Positions 36,243 to 45,091 of a stretch of 48,683 nucleotides of DNA are shown here, piece by piece. The stretch's first letter is position 1, and the number at the start of each line of letters is the position of its first letter. The notes beneath the pieces were generated by a model. The model had not been told where the DNA came from. It saw only the letters and a list, made by a program, of their open reading frames with translations, and searched no databases. This stretch comes from Methylococcales bacterium (lineage in GTDB: Bacteria; Pseudomonadota; Gammaproteobacteria; JABHGC01). The translations under genes and the position numbers were made by a program. The DNA lies in contig JABHGC010000036.1 of assembly GCA_018672285.1 (NCBI GenBank), positions 1 to 48,683 on the forward strand. The letters run 5' to 3'.

Positions 36243-36517
36243 TCGCAATGACCTGTCAGTAGCTGGGCGACGTAATAAATTAGCAAATCATACTATATTA
36301 AACAATAGTCCAAAAGGGGTGGGGTGATTTTCACCTTTGAGCTTTAAGTGTAGAACATGACATTGACATCAGCGGTGTCCTTTGATAAAAAATACTTATG
36401 ACTTGAAAAAATTTTACTTCTTGCAAAAAGAAGCTGAAGGTCTATTATCGCACTACTCTTATATTCGAGTCGTGTCTGATAAAAAAAGAACTCGATACTG
36501 ATGCAGATCAACAAAGG

Positions 36518-36534
36518 TGCATGCAAAACATGCA
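36518..36534. promoter_or_regulatory. Palindrome upstream of aprB, possible operator
   Basis: TGCATG-CAAAA-CATGCA is a perfect 6-5-6 inverted repeat. It lies downstream of the candidate aprBA promoter. The binding protein is unknown. Confidence 0.4.
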
Positions 36535-36589
36535 TAATAAGTGTCCGGTCTGCATAGGATTTAAGATCTATTTGGTAATAAGGATTCAT

Positions 36590-36634
36590 ATGAAGGCTGT
36601 TGTGTTCGAGTTAATCGACCTAGCGGCTTCCTAA
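36590..36634 (+). other. Possible leader ORF before aprB (14 codons)
   Basis: ATG at 36590 has AAGGA 5 bases upstream and reads MKAVVFELIDLAAS before TAA. It ends 50 bases before aprB. There is no run of one regulatory amino acid, so attenuation is not evident and it may be chance. Confidence 0.25.
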
Positions 36635-36684
36635 CCTACCTTCCCTATTTTAGGGGTTTAACTGCAGTTTTTTAGGAGAAATTA

Positions 36685-37152
36685 ATGCCTACTTTTGTAC
36701 GCACAGAGAAATGTGACGGCTGTAAAGGGCAAGACAGAACAGCTTGCATGTACATCTGCCCACACGATTTGATGAAATTAGATAAAGATGGTTCAGAAAC
36801 TGGCCATGCAATGAAATCTTACAACCAAGAGCCAGAGCAATGCTGGGAATGTTATTCTTGTGTTAAGATTTGCCCTCAACAAGCAATCGAATGTCGTCAC
36901 TACGCTGACGTAGTTCCTATGGGTGCTTCAGTTCAACCACTACGTGGTTCTGATTCAATCATCTGGAATATCAAGTTCCGTAACGGCAACATGAAGCGAT
37001 TCAAGTTCCCAATCAGAACTACCCCTGAAGGTTCAATTGAGCCATATGAAGGCAAACCAGAAATTGATCTAGCGAACATTTCAGCTCCTGGCAACTTCAC
37101 GATTGACCCAGCTAAATTGCCTGGCGATCGTTCTGAGCTTATCCGTCTATAA
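36685..37152 (+). CDS. aprB: Adenylylsulfate reductase, beta subunit
   Basis: The 155-residue ferredoxin-type subunit binds two [4Fe-4S] clusters through CDGCKGQDRTACMYICP (first set, Cys10, Cys13, Cys21, Cys25) and CWECYSCVKICPQQA (second set). It carries electrons between AprA and the membrane partner. In sulfur oxidisers AprBA runs in the direction sulfite plus AMP to APS. A strong AGGAGA precedes the ATG. Codon use is heavily biased towards a few codons (GGT, CGT, CCA, GAA), unlike most neighbours, suggesting high expression. aprA follows 84 bases on. Confidence 0.96.
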   Translation: MPTFVRTEKCDGCKGQDRTACMYICPHDLMKLDKDGSETGHAMKSYNQEPEQCWECYSCVKICPQQAIECRHYADVVPMGASVQPLRGSDSIIWNIKFRNGNMKRFKFPIRTTPEGSIEPYEGKPEIDLANISAPGNFTIDPAKLPGDRSELIRL

Positions 37153-37236
37153 GGTAACCCCTTAAAGATAGAATATGGATTCAGTTACGAATACGTGGCT
37201 GATGAATTGTAAAAAACAAATTAAGGTGCTTAACAA

Positions 37237-39189
37237 ATGGCAGAATTTGGAAATCCAGAGATTGTTGAAGAAGAAGTCGACATCCTGTTAATTGGTGGTG
37301 GAATGGCGTGCTGTGGCGCTGCATATGAAGCCGTTCGATGGAACGAAAAAGTTGGTCTAAACATTAAGATGGTTGATAAAGCAGCCGTTGACCGTTCTGG
37401 TGCTGTTGCTCAAGGTCTTTCTGCGATCAACACATACATTGGTACTGAGCAGGATCCTGCTGATTACGCTCGTATGGTATCTAACGACCTTATGGGTATT
37501 ACCCGTGATGATTTAGCTTATGACGTAGGTCGTAACGTTGATGATTCTGTATTCTTATTTGAAGAATGGGGCTTGCCAATTTGGAAAACTCTAGACGACG
37601 GAAGCCGTGTAGATGGTTCTAAATGGGAAGCACAAGGCGGCAAACTGTTAAAAGACGGTGGCATGCCTGTACGTTCTGGTAAATGGCAAATCATGATTAA
37701 TGGTGAGTCTTACAAGTGGATTGTTGCTGAAGCGGCTAAGAAAGCGTTAGGTTCTGACAACATTCAAGAACGTGTATTCATCGTTAAATTAGTTAACGAC
37801 AAAAACGATCCTAAGAGAATTGCTGGCGCGATCGGTTTCTCTACTCGTGATGATAAAATCTTCGTTTACAAATTTAAAGCATGCTTATTAGCAGCTGGTG
37901 GTTGTGTAAACATCTTCCGTCCTCGTTCAGTTGGTGAAGGCACAGGTCGTGCTTGGTACCCAGTTTGGAACTCTGGTTCTACATACGCAATGGCTGCTGA
38001 AGCTGGTGCTGAGTTAACCATGATGGAAAATCGTTTCGTACCAGCTCGTTTTAAAGATGGTTACGGTCCTGTTGGCGCATGGTTCCTATTATTCAAAGCT
38101 AAAGCAACTAACGCTTTTGGCGAAGTTTACATGGACACCAACAAAGAGATGTTGAATGATTACCCTCCATACGGCCAAGCTGCAGTACCTGCTTCTTGCC
38201 TACGTAATCACTTAATGATGAAAGAAATGCGTGAAGGTCGTGGTCCAATCTACATGGATACACCTACTGCATTAGGCAAACTTGCTGAAACATTAACTCC
38301 TAAAGAAATTAAACATCTTGAAGCTGAAGCTTGGGAAGATTTCTTGGATATGTGTATTGGTCAAGCCGGTGTATGGGCTGGTGAGAACATTGAGCCAGAA
38401 AAAACACCTTCTGAGTTAATGCCTACCGAGCCTTACCTATTAGGTTCTCACTCTGGTTGTTGTGGAATCTGGGTTTCTGGTCCTGATGATGTTGGCGCAC
38501 CTGAGTCTTGGAACTGGGGCTACCGTTCAATGACTACTATCAGCGGTTTATTCACTGCTGGTGATGGTGTTGGCGCATCTGGTCACAAATTCTCATCTGG
38601 TTCTCACGCTGAAGGCCGTTTAGCTGCTCGTGCAATGATCAAATACTGCATGGACAACAAAGATCTTAAGCCTGAGTTAGATACTCCAGTTGAAGATTTG
38701 GTTGCTGAAATTTATCAGCCAGTTAAAACCTTCCTTGAGTTTAAAGACTACTCAACAGCAATCGATGTTAACCCTAACTACATCACTCCACGTATGTTGC
38801 AATTCCGTTTGCAAAAAATCATGGATGAGTACGTAGCTGGTGTTGCAACAATGTACCAAACCAACGCTAAAATGTTGGACGTTGCTGAGCATAAACTAGG
38901 CATGCTTAAAGAAGATGCTATGAAAATGCGTGCTAAAGACCTTCACGAATTACTTCGTGCTTGGGAAAACTATCACAGAATCTTAACTGCTGAAGCTCAC
39001 ATGCAGCACATTAAGTTCCGTGAAGAGTCACGTTATCCTGGATTCTACTACCGTATGGATTTCAACGTAGTTGATGAAGAGAACTGGAAATGCTTTGTAA
39101 ACTCTACTTACGACAAGACCACTCAAAAGTGGAATTGCTTCAAAGTTGAGCATGTTGACATTGTTGACAAAACTAAGCTTTTCAAATAA
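37237..39189 (+). CDS. aprA: Adenylylsulfate reductase, alpha subunit (FAD)
   Basis: The 650-residue flavoprotein of the fumarate reductase type has an N-terminal dinucleotide motif in LLIGGGMACCGAAYE (about 18-32) and DRSGAVAQGLSAINTY, the active-site region of AprA. Length is standard for the family. With AprB it interconverts APS and sulfite plus AMP in the cytoplasm. APS is normally turned to sulfate by ATP sulfurylase, which is not in the window. No aprM or qmo genes adjoin, so the electron acceptor is not seen here. Codon bias is strong, as in aprB. A terminator follows 28 bases after the stop. Confidence 0.97.
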   Translation: MAEFGNPEIVEEEVDILLIGGGMACCGAAYEAVRWNEKVGLNIKMVDKAAVDRSGAVAQGLSAINTYIGTEQDPADYARMVSNDLMGITRDDLAYDVGRNVDDSVFLFEEWGLPIWKTLDDGSRVDGSKWEAQGGKLLKDGGMPVRSGKWQIMINGESYKWIVAEAAKKALGSDNIQERVFIVKLVNDKNDPKRIAGAIGFSTRDDKIFVYKFKACLLAAGGCVNIFRPRSVGEGTGRAWYPVWNSGSTYAMAAEAGAELTMMENRFVPARFKDGYGPVGAWFLLFKAKATNAFGEVYMDTNKEMLNDYPPYGQAAVPASCLRNHLMMKEMREGRGPIYMDTPTALGKLAETLTPKEIKHLEAEAWEDFLDMCIGQAGVWAGENIEPEKTPSELMPTEPYLLGSHSGCCGIWVSGPDDVGAPESWNWGYRSMTTISGLFTAGDGVGASGHKFSSGSHAEGRLAARAMIKYCMDNKDLKPELDTPVEDLVAEIYQPVKTFLEFKDYSTAIDVNPNYITPRMLQFRLQKIMDEYVAGVATMYQTNAKMLDVAEHKLGMLKEDAMKMRAKDLHELLRAWENYHRILTAEAHMQHIKFREESRYPGFYYRMDFNVVDEENWKCFVNSTYDKTTQKWNCFKVEHVDIVDKTKLFK

Positions 39190-39216
39190 TCAGATTTTAA
39201 ATTGATTATTTAAAGA

Positions 39217-39248
39217 AGGCCGGGTACTAACGTACCTGGCCTTTTTTT
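39217..39248 (+). terminator. Rho-independent terminator of aprBA
   Basis: AGGCCGGGTAC / GTACCTGGCCT form an 11-base stem with one G-T pair and a 4-base loop, followed by seven T. Confidence 0.9.
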
Positions 39249-39427
39249 ATGTCTGGAAATTTTTAATATCATCATATTATTTGTGTAAGTGATTGTGTTT
39301 GTATGAAAATGATGTTGCAGGACTTCTAATATTCAAATCCCGCATATCCGCATTAGTAATTCAAATTATTGTCTTATTAGTGAATCGCTGTACAATAACG
39401 CACGTTCCTTTTTAGAGTAATAACAGC

Positions 39428-40333
39428 ATGGTAGATTCCCCTAACGGTAAATTGAAAAACATCCCATTTACGAGCCAAATTGTTCCTGAAAAACTGTTGG
39501 GCAAAAGTACCTTTAAATTTAATTGTCACAAGGGTGTTTCTTGCTTTAATGCTTGTTGTAAGGCAATTGATATTGCATTAGCACCGTATGATATTATTCA
39601 GCTTAAACAGCACTTGAAAATTGATTCTCGCCAATTTTTAGCGACTTACACTGTTCCTTACGAGATGGATGGGCATGCGATGCCTGGTGTGAAGTTGAAA
39701 ACAGTGGGGGATACAACTCAATGCCCATTTGTGACACCTGAAGGCTGTGGTGTGTACGAAGCAAGGCCAACTGCTTGCCGTTACTATGCTTTAGGCTTAA
39801 TGTCGATGCGTGAGACAGATAAGTTCACAGACGATGACTACTACTTCACAGTAAGTGAAGACCACTGCAAAGGCCATGAAGAAGACAAAGAGCAAACGGT
39901 TGATGAATATCGTGAGTCTCAAGGTATCCCTGAGATGGATGACTTGAACCGTGAATGGCGCCAGTTGATTTTGAAAAAACGCTCTAGTGGCCCTACCATC
40001 GGAAAGCCTTCGACACGTAGTAATCAATTGTTCTTCATGTCGATGTATAATGTTGATGCGTTGCGTAACTTTGTGACCAGTGAAGGTTTTACCAGCGTTT
40101 ATGACTTAGATGATGAATTCTACGAGTCAATTAAAGAAGACGATGTCGCCATGCTTAAATTTGGCTATAAGCTAATGAAGCAGGTCTTATTTGGTGAAAT
40201 GACCATTCCTGTGGTTGACGGTGCGTTGGAGAAACGGGTTGAAGCACGCCGGGATGAAATGGAAGGCCGCTCTCAAGCCGACCAAGACAAAGACTTTAAT
40301 GACCGTTTTGATGCAACAGAGTTAGATGACTAA
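39428..40333 (+). CDS. YkgJ-family cysteine-cluster protein
   Basis: The 301-residue cytoplasmic protein has the YkgJ/UPF0153 (Zn- or Fe-chelating) domain near its N-terminus, with FNCHKGVSCFNACCKA, then CPFVTPEGCGVYEARPTACRYY, then a later His-Cys (SEDHCKGHE). The remaining C-terminal half is acidic and has no known motif. The family is often linked to methylation or metal metabolism without firm proof. It is monocistronic between the apr terminator and a strong convergent terminator. The start ATG follows a weak ribosome-binding site in AGAGTAATAAC. Confidence 0.8.
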   Translation: MVDSPNGKLKNIPFTSQIVPEKLLGKSTFKFNCHKGVSCFNACCKAIDIALAPYDIIQLKQHLKIDSRQFLATYTVPYEMDGHAMPGVKLKTVGDTTQCPFVTPEGCGVYEARPTACRYYALGLMSMRETDKFTDDDYYFTVSEDHCKGHEEDKEQTVDEYRESQGIPEMDDLNREWRQLILKKRSSGPTIGKPSTRSNQLFFMSMYNVDALRNFVTSEGFTSVYDLDDEFYESIKEDDVAMLKFGYKLMKQVLFGEMTIPVVDGALEKRVEARRDEMEGRSQADQDKDFNDRFDATELDD

Positions 40334-40357
40334 TATCATTTGTTGCACTAAATACAA

Positions 40358-40388
40358 AAAGGCTGCCTATTTAGGTGGCCTTTTTTTT
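40358..40388. terminator. Bidirectional terminator between the YkgJ-type gene and ubiA
   Basis: AAAGGCTGCCT / AGGTGGCCTTT (two G-T pairs) with a 4-base loop is followed by eight T on plus and five T on minus. It sits between convergent genes. Confidence 0.88.
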
Positions 40389-40417
40389 ATGCGTGAATAT
40401 GCGTTTTGGTGGATGGT

Positions 40418-41278
40418 TTAGTTAAGCGCGTAATGTAACAACAATCCAGTAAACATGATAAGCCCCAGCCAATGATTGTTGAGGAAGGCTTGGAAGCAGT
40501 CAGCCTCATTGCGCTCTTTGATTAATACTTGTTGATAAACACACAGACTTGCCGAGGCAGCGATAGCAATATAATAGCTTGTACTCAGTTGTAAGATGAG
40601 CCCAATCCAAATAAAAACGGCGAGTAAAGCTACTTGAATGAGTCCTATAATCAGCTTGTCATGCTGGCCAAATAAAATGGCCGTGGATTTGACGCCAATT
40701 TTAAGGTCGTCTTTTCTGTCTACCATGGCGTACATGGTGTCGTAAGCGACAGCCCATAGTAATGTGGCACTAAAAATGAGCCAAGCGACAAAAGGAATTT
40801 GTTCGCCTGTCGCTGCAAACACCATGGGTACTGCCCAGCCAAACGCGGCACCTAAATATGCTTGAGGTAAATGGGTATAGCGTTTCATGAAAGGGTAGGA
40901 GGCGGCTAAAAACGCACCAATAAATGAAAGGTAAATGGTTAGGGTGTTCAAAGTGAGTACTAAGGCAAATGCCACTAAACACAGTAGGGCAAATAGAATA
41001 AGGGCTTCTTTTGAGCTGATTAGACCTGCTGCTAACGGTCTTAATTTTGTCCTGCTGACATGAGGGTCTATCTTTCGGTCAGCATAGTCATTGATGACGC
41101 ATCCTGCTGATCGCATGAGGACAACGCCCATAATAAAAACAAATAAAATCCAAAGGTTTGGGTTGCCTTCGGTTGCAATCCAAAGTGCCCACATTGTTGG
41201 CCATAATAACAATAAGATGCCAATCGGTTTGTCTAAGCGCATGAGCTGAGCATATAGAGCTAGTTTATGAGTGTTCAT
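40418..41278 (-). CDS. ubiA: 4-Hydroxybenzoate polyprenyltransferase
   Basis: The 286-residue integral membrane prenyltransferase has eight to nine helices. The two Asp-rich motifs are NDYADRKID (about 63-71) and [12 protein letters not shown] (about 182-193). It attaches the polyprenyl chain to 4-hydroxybenzoate in ubiquinone synthesis. Length matches E. coli UbiA (290). It overlaps the ubiC stop by four bases, so ubiC-ubiA are coupled, as is standard. Confidence 0.96.
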   Translation of the reverse strand: MNTHKLALYAQLMRLDKPIGILLLLWPTMWALWIATEGNPNLWILFVFIMGVVLMRSAGCVINDYADRKIDPHVSRTKLRPLAAGLISSKEALILFALLCLVAFALVLTLNTLTIYLSFIGAFLAASYPFMKRYTHLPQAYLGAAFGWAVPMVFAATGEQIPFVAWLIFSATLLWAVAYDTMYAMVDRKDDLKIGVKSTAILFGQHDKLIIGLIQVALLAVFIWIGLILQLSTSYYIAIAASASLCVYQQVLIKERNEADCFQAFLNNHWLGLIMFTGLLLHYALN

Positions 41279-41856
41279 CGAGCCATTGTATCAATTGTGG
41301 GTAAAAATACCTCATTCACGAGCAATGCTTGTTGTTGGGGCAGGTGAAAAAGAGAGCGGCGTCCCCATATCTTAGATACCCCCTTGGCTTGGGTGGCACG
41401 GTGGAAAAGCACATTTTGCTGGCTAAATGAGGCAATTTCTACTATGCCTCGATGGATATGGGGGCCAGAGAATAATAATTCACCTAGGGGTTTCCTTCCT
41501 AAGCAGCTCAGTTGTTGGTATGTGCCAGAGAGCGTGTTTAGAGGGATGCAGGTTCGAGCAAAGACCACCGGTGTATTGCCACACAAGAGATGGACTTCTC
41601 TAATGAGGCACACGGTTTTTTGAGGTAAGCCTAAAATTTTGTTTTCGCTAGGGTAAGCAAGGCGTTTTGCCACGGAGTGAATTTGGACTGAAAAATGGCA
41701 ATGTTGTTTTAATCTAGCTGTTAATGAGCTTCGGTCGTATAGCCAGTTGGCAATGCTAGGTTGTTGGGCGCGTAATTTGGCAACCTTGGCTGGCTTCCAG
41801 TGTGGTTCTTTGCTGGCTTGGTCGTACTGATAGGCACTGAGCAAAATGACATCCAA
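41275..41856 (-). CDS. ubiC: Chorismate lyase
   Basis: The 193-residue enzyme splits chorismate to 4-hydroxybenzoate and pyruvate, feeding UbiA. Key family features remain: SSLTARLKQ near the N-terminus, the active-site Arg in [11 protein letters not shown], and the catalytic Glu in [21 protein letters not shown] (RRSLF ... NEVF). It is longer than E. coli UbiC (165), mostly at the N-terminus. The frame opens with TTG at 41856 without a clear ribosome-binding site, so the true start may lie inside the first 20 codons. Confidence 0.87.
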   Translation of the reverse strand: MDVILLSAYQYDQASKEPHWKPAKVAKLRAQQPSIANWLYDRSSLTARLKQHCHFSVQIHSVAKRLAYPSENKILGLPQKTVCLIREVHLLCGNTPVVFARTCIPLNTLSGTYQQLSCLGRKPLGELLFSGPHIHRGIVEIASFSQQNVLFHRATQAKGVSKIWGRRSLFHLPQQQALLVNEVFLPTIDTMAR

Positions 41857-41910
41857 GCAAAAGAGAAAAGGTGAATTTACGTGTCTTTGAGGTGAGTTGC
41901 AAATATGACA

Positions 41911-42454
41911 TTAGAACAGCTCTATTTCTCCTTCAGCCATTAATTCGATATTGTTGTCTGAAAGTGAAAAAGAGGGTGCATCGTCAAATATTTCTGTGGA
42001 TATAATGCAGCCACAGGCTTCGCCATCAATATCGAAATATAAATTGTGTCTATCGCCGTTTTCGGCCAGTAAATCATCAATCTCTGTACCGAAATAAATG
42101 GCAGGAAGGCCAATTAGAGCTGTGCAGTCGTGAGACAGTAATTTTGATTTAAGGCGGCCAATGAGCTGGTTGGAAATCTCAGATATCCAATCTTCTAGCT
42201 TTTCTTCGCTAATATTAACAATACTGTCCGTTTGTACAGGGTAGGTCATGGCCAGTACTGACATGGGAAGTTGCAGTGTAAGGACGACACTGACCTCAGT
42301 AGAGCCAGCATCAATACAGGCTATGGGGGGCATCTTCTAATTCCTCACTGGCATCATCTAGAGGGGATATGTCGCAATTTAAATATTCAAATAATTCTCG
42401 GCATGATGCTTCAAACAGTTCTTGCACCTTCTCGACTATGTCATTTTTTCTCAT
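41911..42454 (-). pseudogene. CheX-like chemotaxis phosphatase, frameshifted in a C run
   Basis: The first 42 codons from ATG 42454 read a helix (DIVEKVQELFEASCRELFEYL) and an acidic linker. They end soon after a run of six C on the coding strand (plus-strand G run 42325-42330). With one C fewer the frame joins the downstream part, DAPIACIDAGSTEVSVVLTL, giving a complete 180-residue CheX-like domain with EEKLEDWISEISNQLIGRLK and the GLPAIYFG segment. CheX-type proteins dephosphorylate CheY-P. No other chemotaxis genes are near. An ATG at the break (42333) opens the downstream frame, so a shortened protein might still be made. It may be intact if the extra base is an error. Confidence 0.65.
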
Positions 42455-42559
42455 GAAATCAACCGGTTATTATTATGCTGTGGTACTTTTTAGCCTGGGG
42501 GAAGTGGAAATTTAAATAATAGCACCCGGATTGTAAATTTTCTAGCTAGTGGGTGAGTG

Positions 42560-44635
42560 CTAAACGCTGGCAAACTGATCTTTTGTGCCAATCCAGCGTT
42601 GAATCAATAGGTTAGCATGTTCTGGCGCTTGCTGAAATAAGGCTTGGGCAATATCCCGAGCAATGGGGATCAGGGTTTCATCGCGTTGGATATCGGCAAT
42701 GCGAAAAGCCATCAACCCTGTTTGTCTTGTGCCTAATAATTCACCGGGGCCTCTGATGGCTAAATCTTGGTTAGCGACTTCAAAGCCGTCATTGGTCGTT
42801 TTCATGACCGTGAGCCGTTGCTTACCTACGTCTGTTAAAGGTGGCTGAAAAAGTAAAATGCAGTGGCTTTCTAGCTGACCGCGGCCAACACGCCCTCTCA
42901 GTTGGTGTAACTGAGCTAAACCAAAGCGCTCTGCATTTTCAATGATCATGAGGCTGGCGTTAGGTACATCAACACCGACTTCAATGACCGTTGTGGCAAC
43001 CAGGAGCTGTGTGTTGTTGGCTGAGAAGTGCGCCATGATGGTTTCTTTTTCATCAGACTTCATTCGGCCGTGTACAAGGCTGACGTCGACATCGGGTAAG
43101 CATTTTTGTAGATAATTGGCGGTATCTTCAGCCGCTTCACATTGAAGTGCTTCGGATTCCTCTATTAAGGCGCATACCCAATAGACCTGACGACCTTGTT
43201 TGCAGGCGGTATGGACTTTTTCGATGATTTCATTTCTGCGGGCATTGGGAATAATGGCAGTTACGACAGGCTTTCGTCCGGGGGGTAATTCGTCAATAAC
43301 CGACACGTCGAGGTTGGCATAAGCTGTCATGGCAAGGGTTCTTGGTATTGGCGTTGCGGTCATGGTTAATTGGTGGGGCTGTAATTCGCCTGCTTTGGCT
43401 TTGAGGGCTAAGCGTTGGTTAACTCCGAACCGGTGTTGCTCATCAACAATTACTAGGCCTAATTGATCATACTCAACCGCTTCTTGAAATAGCGCATGTG
43501 TCCCAATGATGAGTGAAATGTCGTGTGCTTTAAGTGCAGCCAGTACTGTTTTTTTATGTTTGGCCGGGTGTTTTCCGGTCAGCCATGCAACCGGAATTTG
43601 AAGCGCTTGAAACCACTGGGAAAAATGACGGTAATGTTGTTCGGTGAGTAGTTCTGTGGGCGCCATGATGGCAACTTGGTAGCCTGACTCTATTGCTCTT
43701 AAAGCGGCATAAGCTGCGACGATGGTTTTCCCTGAGCCTACATCACCTTGAACCAGTCTTAGCATTGGTTTATTCAGCTGCATATCATCTTCGATCTCTC
43801 TGATGACGCGATGTTGTGCATTAGTGAGTTTAAAGGGCAGCTGTTTATTTAACAATTGGCAGAGCGCTTGGTTGCCATTGAGTTGAGGTGAAGGGGTGCT
43901 TTGCTGCTGCTTGCGTAACCTTAAGAAGCTCAGGTGGTGGCTTGCGAGTTCTTCTACGGCAAGCCTTTGTTGAGCAGGGTGCTGCCCTAGTTCTAATTGA
44001 GACAGTGCTGTCTCGGCAGGTGGTGCGTGTAAAAAAAGTAATGCATCTAATGTGTGGTAGGTTTGCATGTGTGCAGGTAAAAATGACAGGGGTAACAGCT
44101 CTGGGAAGTCATTATGTTGCAGCTGTGATAAAGCTTGTTTGATGTGTTTGCGTAGTGGCCCTTGGTTTAAGCCTTCAGTGCATGGGTAAATAGGCGTTAA
44201 ACTTTCTTCCACCTCAATTGCATGGCCCGTTTGGATGATTTGATATTCAGGGTGAATGATGCTCAAACCGAATTTATTTAAGGTGACCTCGCCAAAGCAG
44301 AGAATTTGGCTACCAGGGGTGAATTTTGCCTGTTGGCCTTTTGAAAAGAAGAAAAATTTTAGGGTCATTTTGCTCCCCTCATCAATAATGCTGACATTCA
44401 TGCTGCGCTTGCGGCCAAATGCGATTTTACAGTCAACCACTTCGGCGCAAATAACGGCATATTGTCCATGCTGCAGTGATGAAATAGGGGTGATTCGGGT
44501 GCGGTCGAGGTAGCGAGCAGGTAGATGGAAAACCAGGTCTTGTAAGGTTGTGATGTTCAATCTTTGAAATTTTTCAGCCAGTTTGGCTCCAATGCCTTTT
44601 AGTGTGGTGATGTTGAGATGGAGTTTGTCACTCAT
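42560..44635 (-). CDS. recG: ATP-dependent DNA helicase RecG
   Basis: The 691-residue enzyme remodels stalled replication forks and branched DNA. The N-terminal wedge/OB domain covers about 1-160. The SF2 helicase core shows Walker A GDVGSGKT, DEQH, TATPIPRT and the QLRGRVGRG motif VI. Length is as in E. coli (693). The C-terminal RecG-specific helical hook (TRQTGLMAFRIADI) is present. It is monocistronic on minus and diverges from yjbQ. Confidence 0.96.
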   Translation of the reverse strand: MSDKLHLNITTLKGIGAKLAEKFQRLNITTLQDLVFHLPARYLDRTRITPISSLQHGQYAVICAEVVDCKIAFGRKRSMNVSIIDEGSKMTLKFFFFSKGQQAKFTPGSQILCFGEVTLNKFGLSIIHPEYQIIQTGHAIEVEESLTPIYPCTEGLNQGPLRKHIKQALSQLQHNDFPELLPLSFLPAHMQTYHTLDALLFLHAPPAETALSQLELGQHPAQQRLAVEELASHHLSFLRLRKQQQSTPSPQLNGNQALCQLLNKQLPFKLTNAQHRVIREIEDDMQLNKPMLRLVQGDVGSGKTIVAAYAALRAIESGYQVAIMAPTELLTEQHYRHFSQWFQALQIPVAWLTGKHPAKHKKTVLAALKAHDISLIIGTHALFQEAVEYDQLGLVIVDEQHRFGVNQRLALKAKAGELQPHQLTMTATPIPRTLAMTAYANLDVSVIDELPPGRKPVVTAIIPNARRNEIIEKVHTACKQGRQVYWVCALIEESEALQCEAAEDTANYLQKCLPDVDVSLVHGRMKSDEKETIMAHFSANNTQLLVATTVIEVGVDVPNASLMIIENAERFGLAQLHQLRGRVGRGQLESHCILLFQPPLTDVGKQRLTVMKTTNDGFEVANQDLAIRGPGELLGTRQTGLMAFRIADIQRDETLIPIARDIAQALFQQAPEHANLLIQRWIGTKDQFASV

Positions 44636-44761
44636 GGCGAATACCGAATCGTGCGTTAGAAAGCCTCATTGTAGAGGTGAACGTCAGATTATACCGGGAA
44701 TTGCTAACTGACCCAATATCTTGCACACTCTAAATCAAGGATTTTGAAGGGATAAAGAGTG

Positions 44762-45034
44762 ATGTGGCAACAAGTTGAGTTGGTCTTGAATCCAAGGCCA
44801 AGAGGCTTTCATTTGGTGACGGAAGAAGTGCTAAAAAAAATACCGGCGTTGTCTGGTGTTAATGTGGGGTTGCTGCATTTGTTTATTCAACACACTTCTG
44901 CCTCTTTAAGTATTAATGAAAATGCCGATCCTGATGTTCGGGTTGATTTAGAAACGCACTTTAATCATTTTGTGCCAGAAGGGGAGCCTTATTATCGACA
45001 TACGCTTGAGGGGCCAGATGTACGGGTTATATAA
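44762..45034 (+). pseudogene. yjbQ: UPF0047/YjbQ-family protein, truncated 3' end
   Basis: The first about 87 residues are a clear YjbQ (thiamine-phosphate-synthase-like) domain: NPRPRGFHLVTEEVL, then FIQHTSASLSINENADPDVR, then HTLEGPD. The family usually runs to about 138 residues, going on after EGPD with a D-x-P-x-H-I-K-x segment. Here four foreign codons and TAA follow. The sequence beyond is AT-rich and belongs to the helicase unit on the other strand, so the gene was cut at about 45021. ATG 44762 is chosen over GTG 44759. Catalytic residues in the missing part are absent. Confidence 0.75.
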
Positions 45035-45036
45035 AT

Positions 45037-45062
45037 AAAAAAAACATATATGGACATATATG
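45037..45062 (-). terminator. Weak AT-rich terminator of the helicase unit
   Basis: CATATAT / ATATATG with a 4-base loop is followed on the minus strand by eight T. It lies 29 bases after the stop at 45092 and right beside the yjbQ break. Confidence 0.55.
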
Positions 45063-45091
45063 CGATATGGACAATTGTTGTCATGTGTCTG

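Larger units (their letters stand above)
36249..36684. promoter_or_regulatory. Divergent regulatory region between soeABC and aprBA
   Basis: These 436 gene-free bases hold several signals towards aprB. TTGACA at 36363-36368 with TAAAAA 17 bases on is a sigma-70-like promoter. CTTCTT-GCAAA-AAGAAG lies at 36417-36433, and a palindrome at 36518-36534 (separate entry). A 14-codon ORF with AAGGA upstream lies at 36590-36634. The apr ribosome-binding site AGGAGA lies at 36674-36679. No clear promoter for soeA was picked out on the minus strand. Confidence 0.5.

Noticed and set aside
36344..36589. An 81-codon frame on the minus strand in the soe/apr intergenic region
   Set aside because: The codon usage and product look random, there is no ribosome-binding site, and it overlaps promoter-like sequence.
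45045..45072. Direct repeats of CATATATG as a site-specific attachment site
   Set aside because: They are better explained as the stem of an AT-rich terminator followed by a T-run for the helicase unit; no integrase is present.
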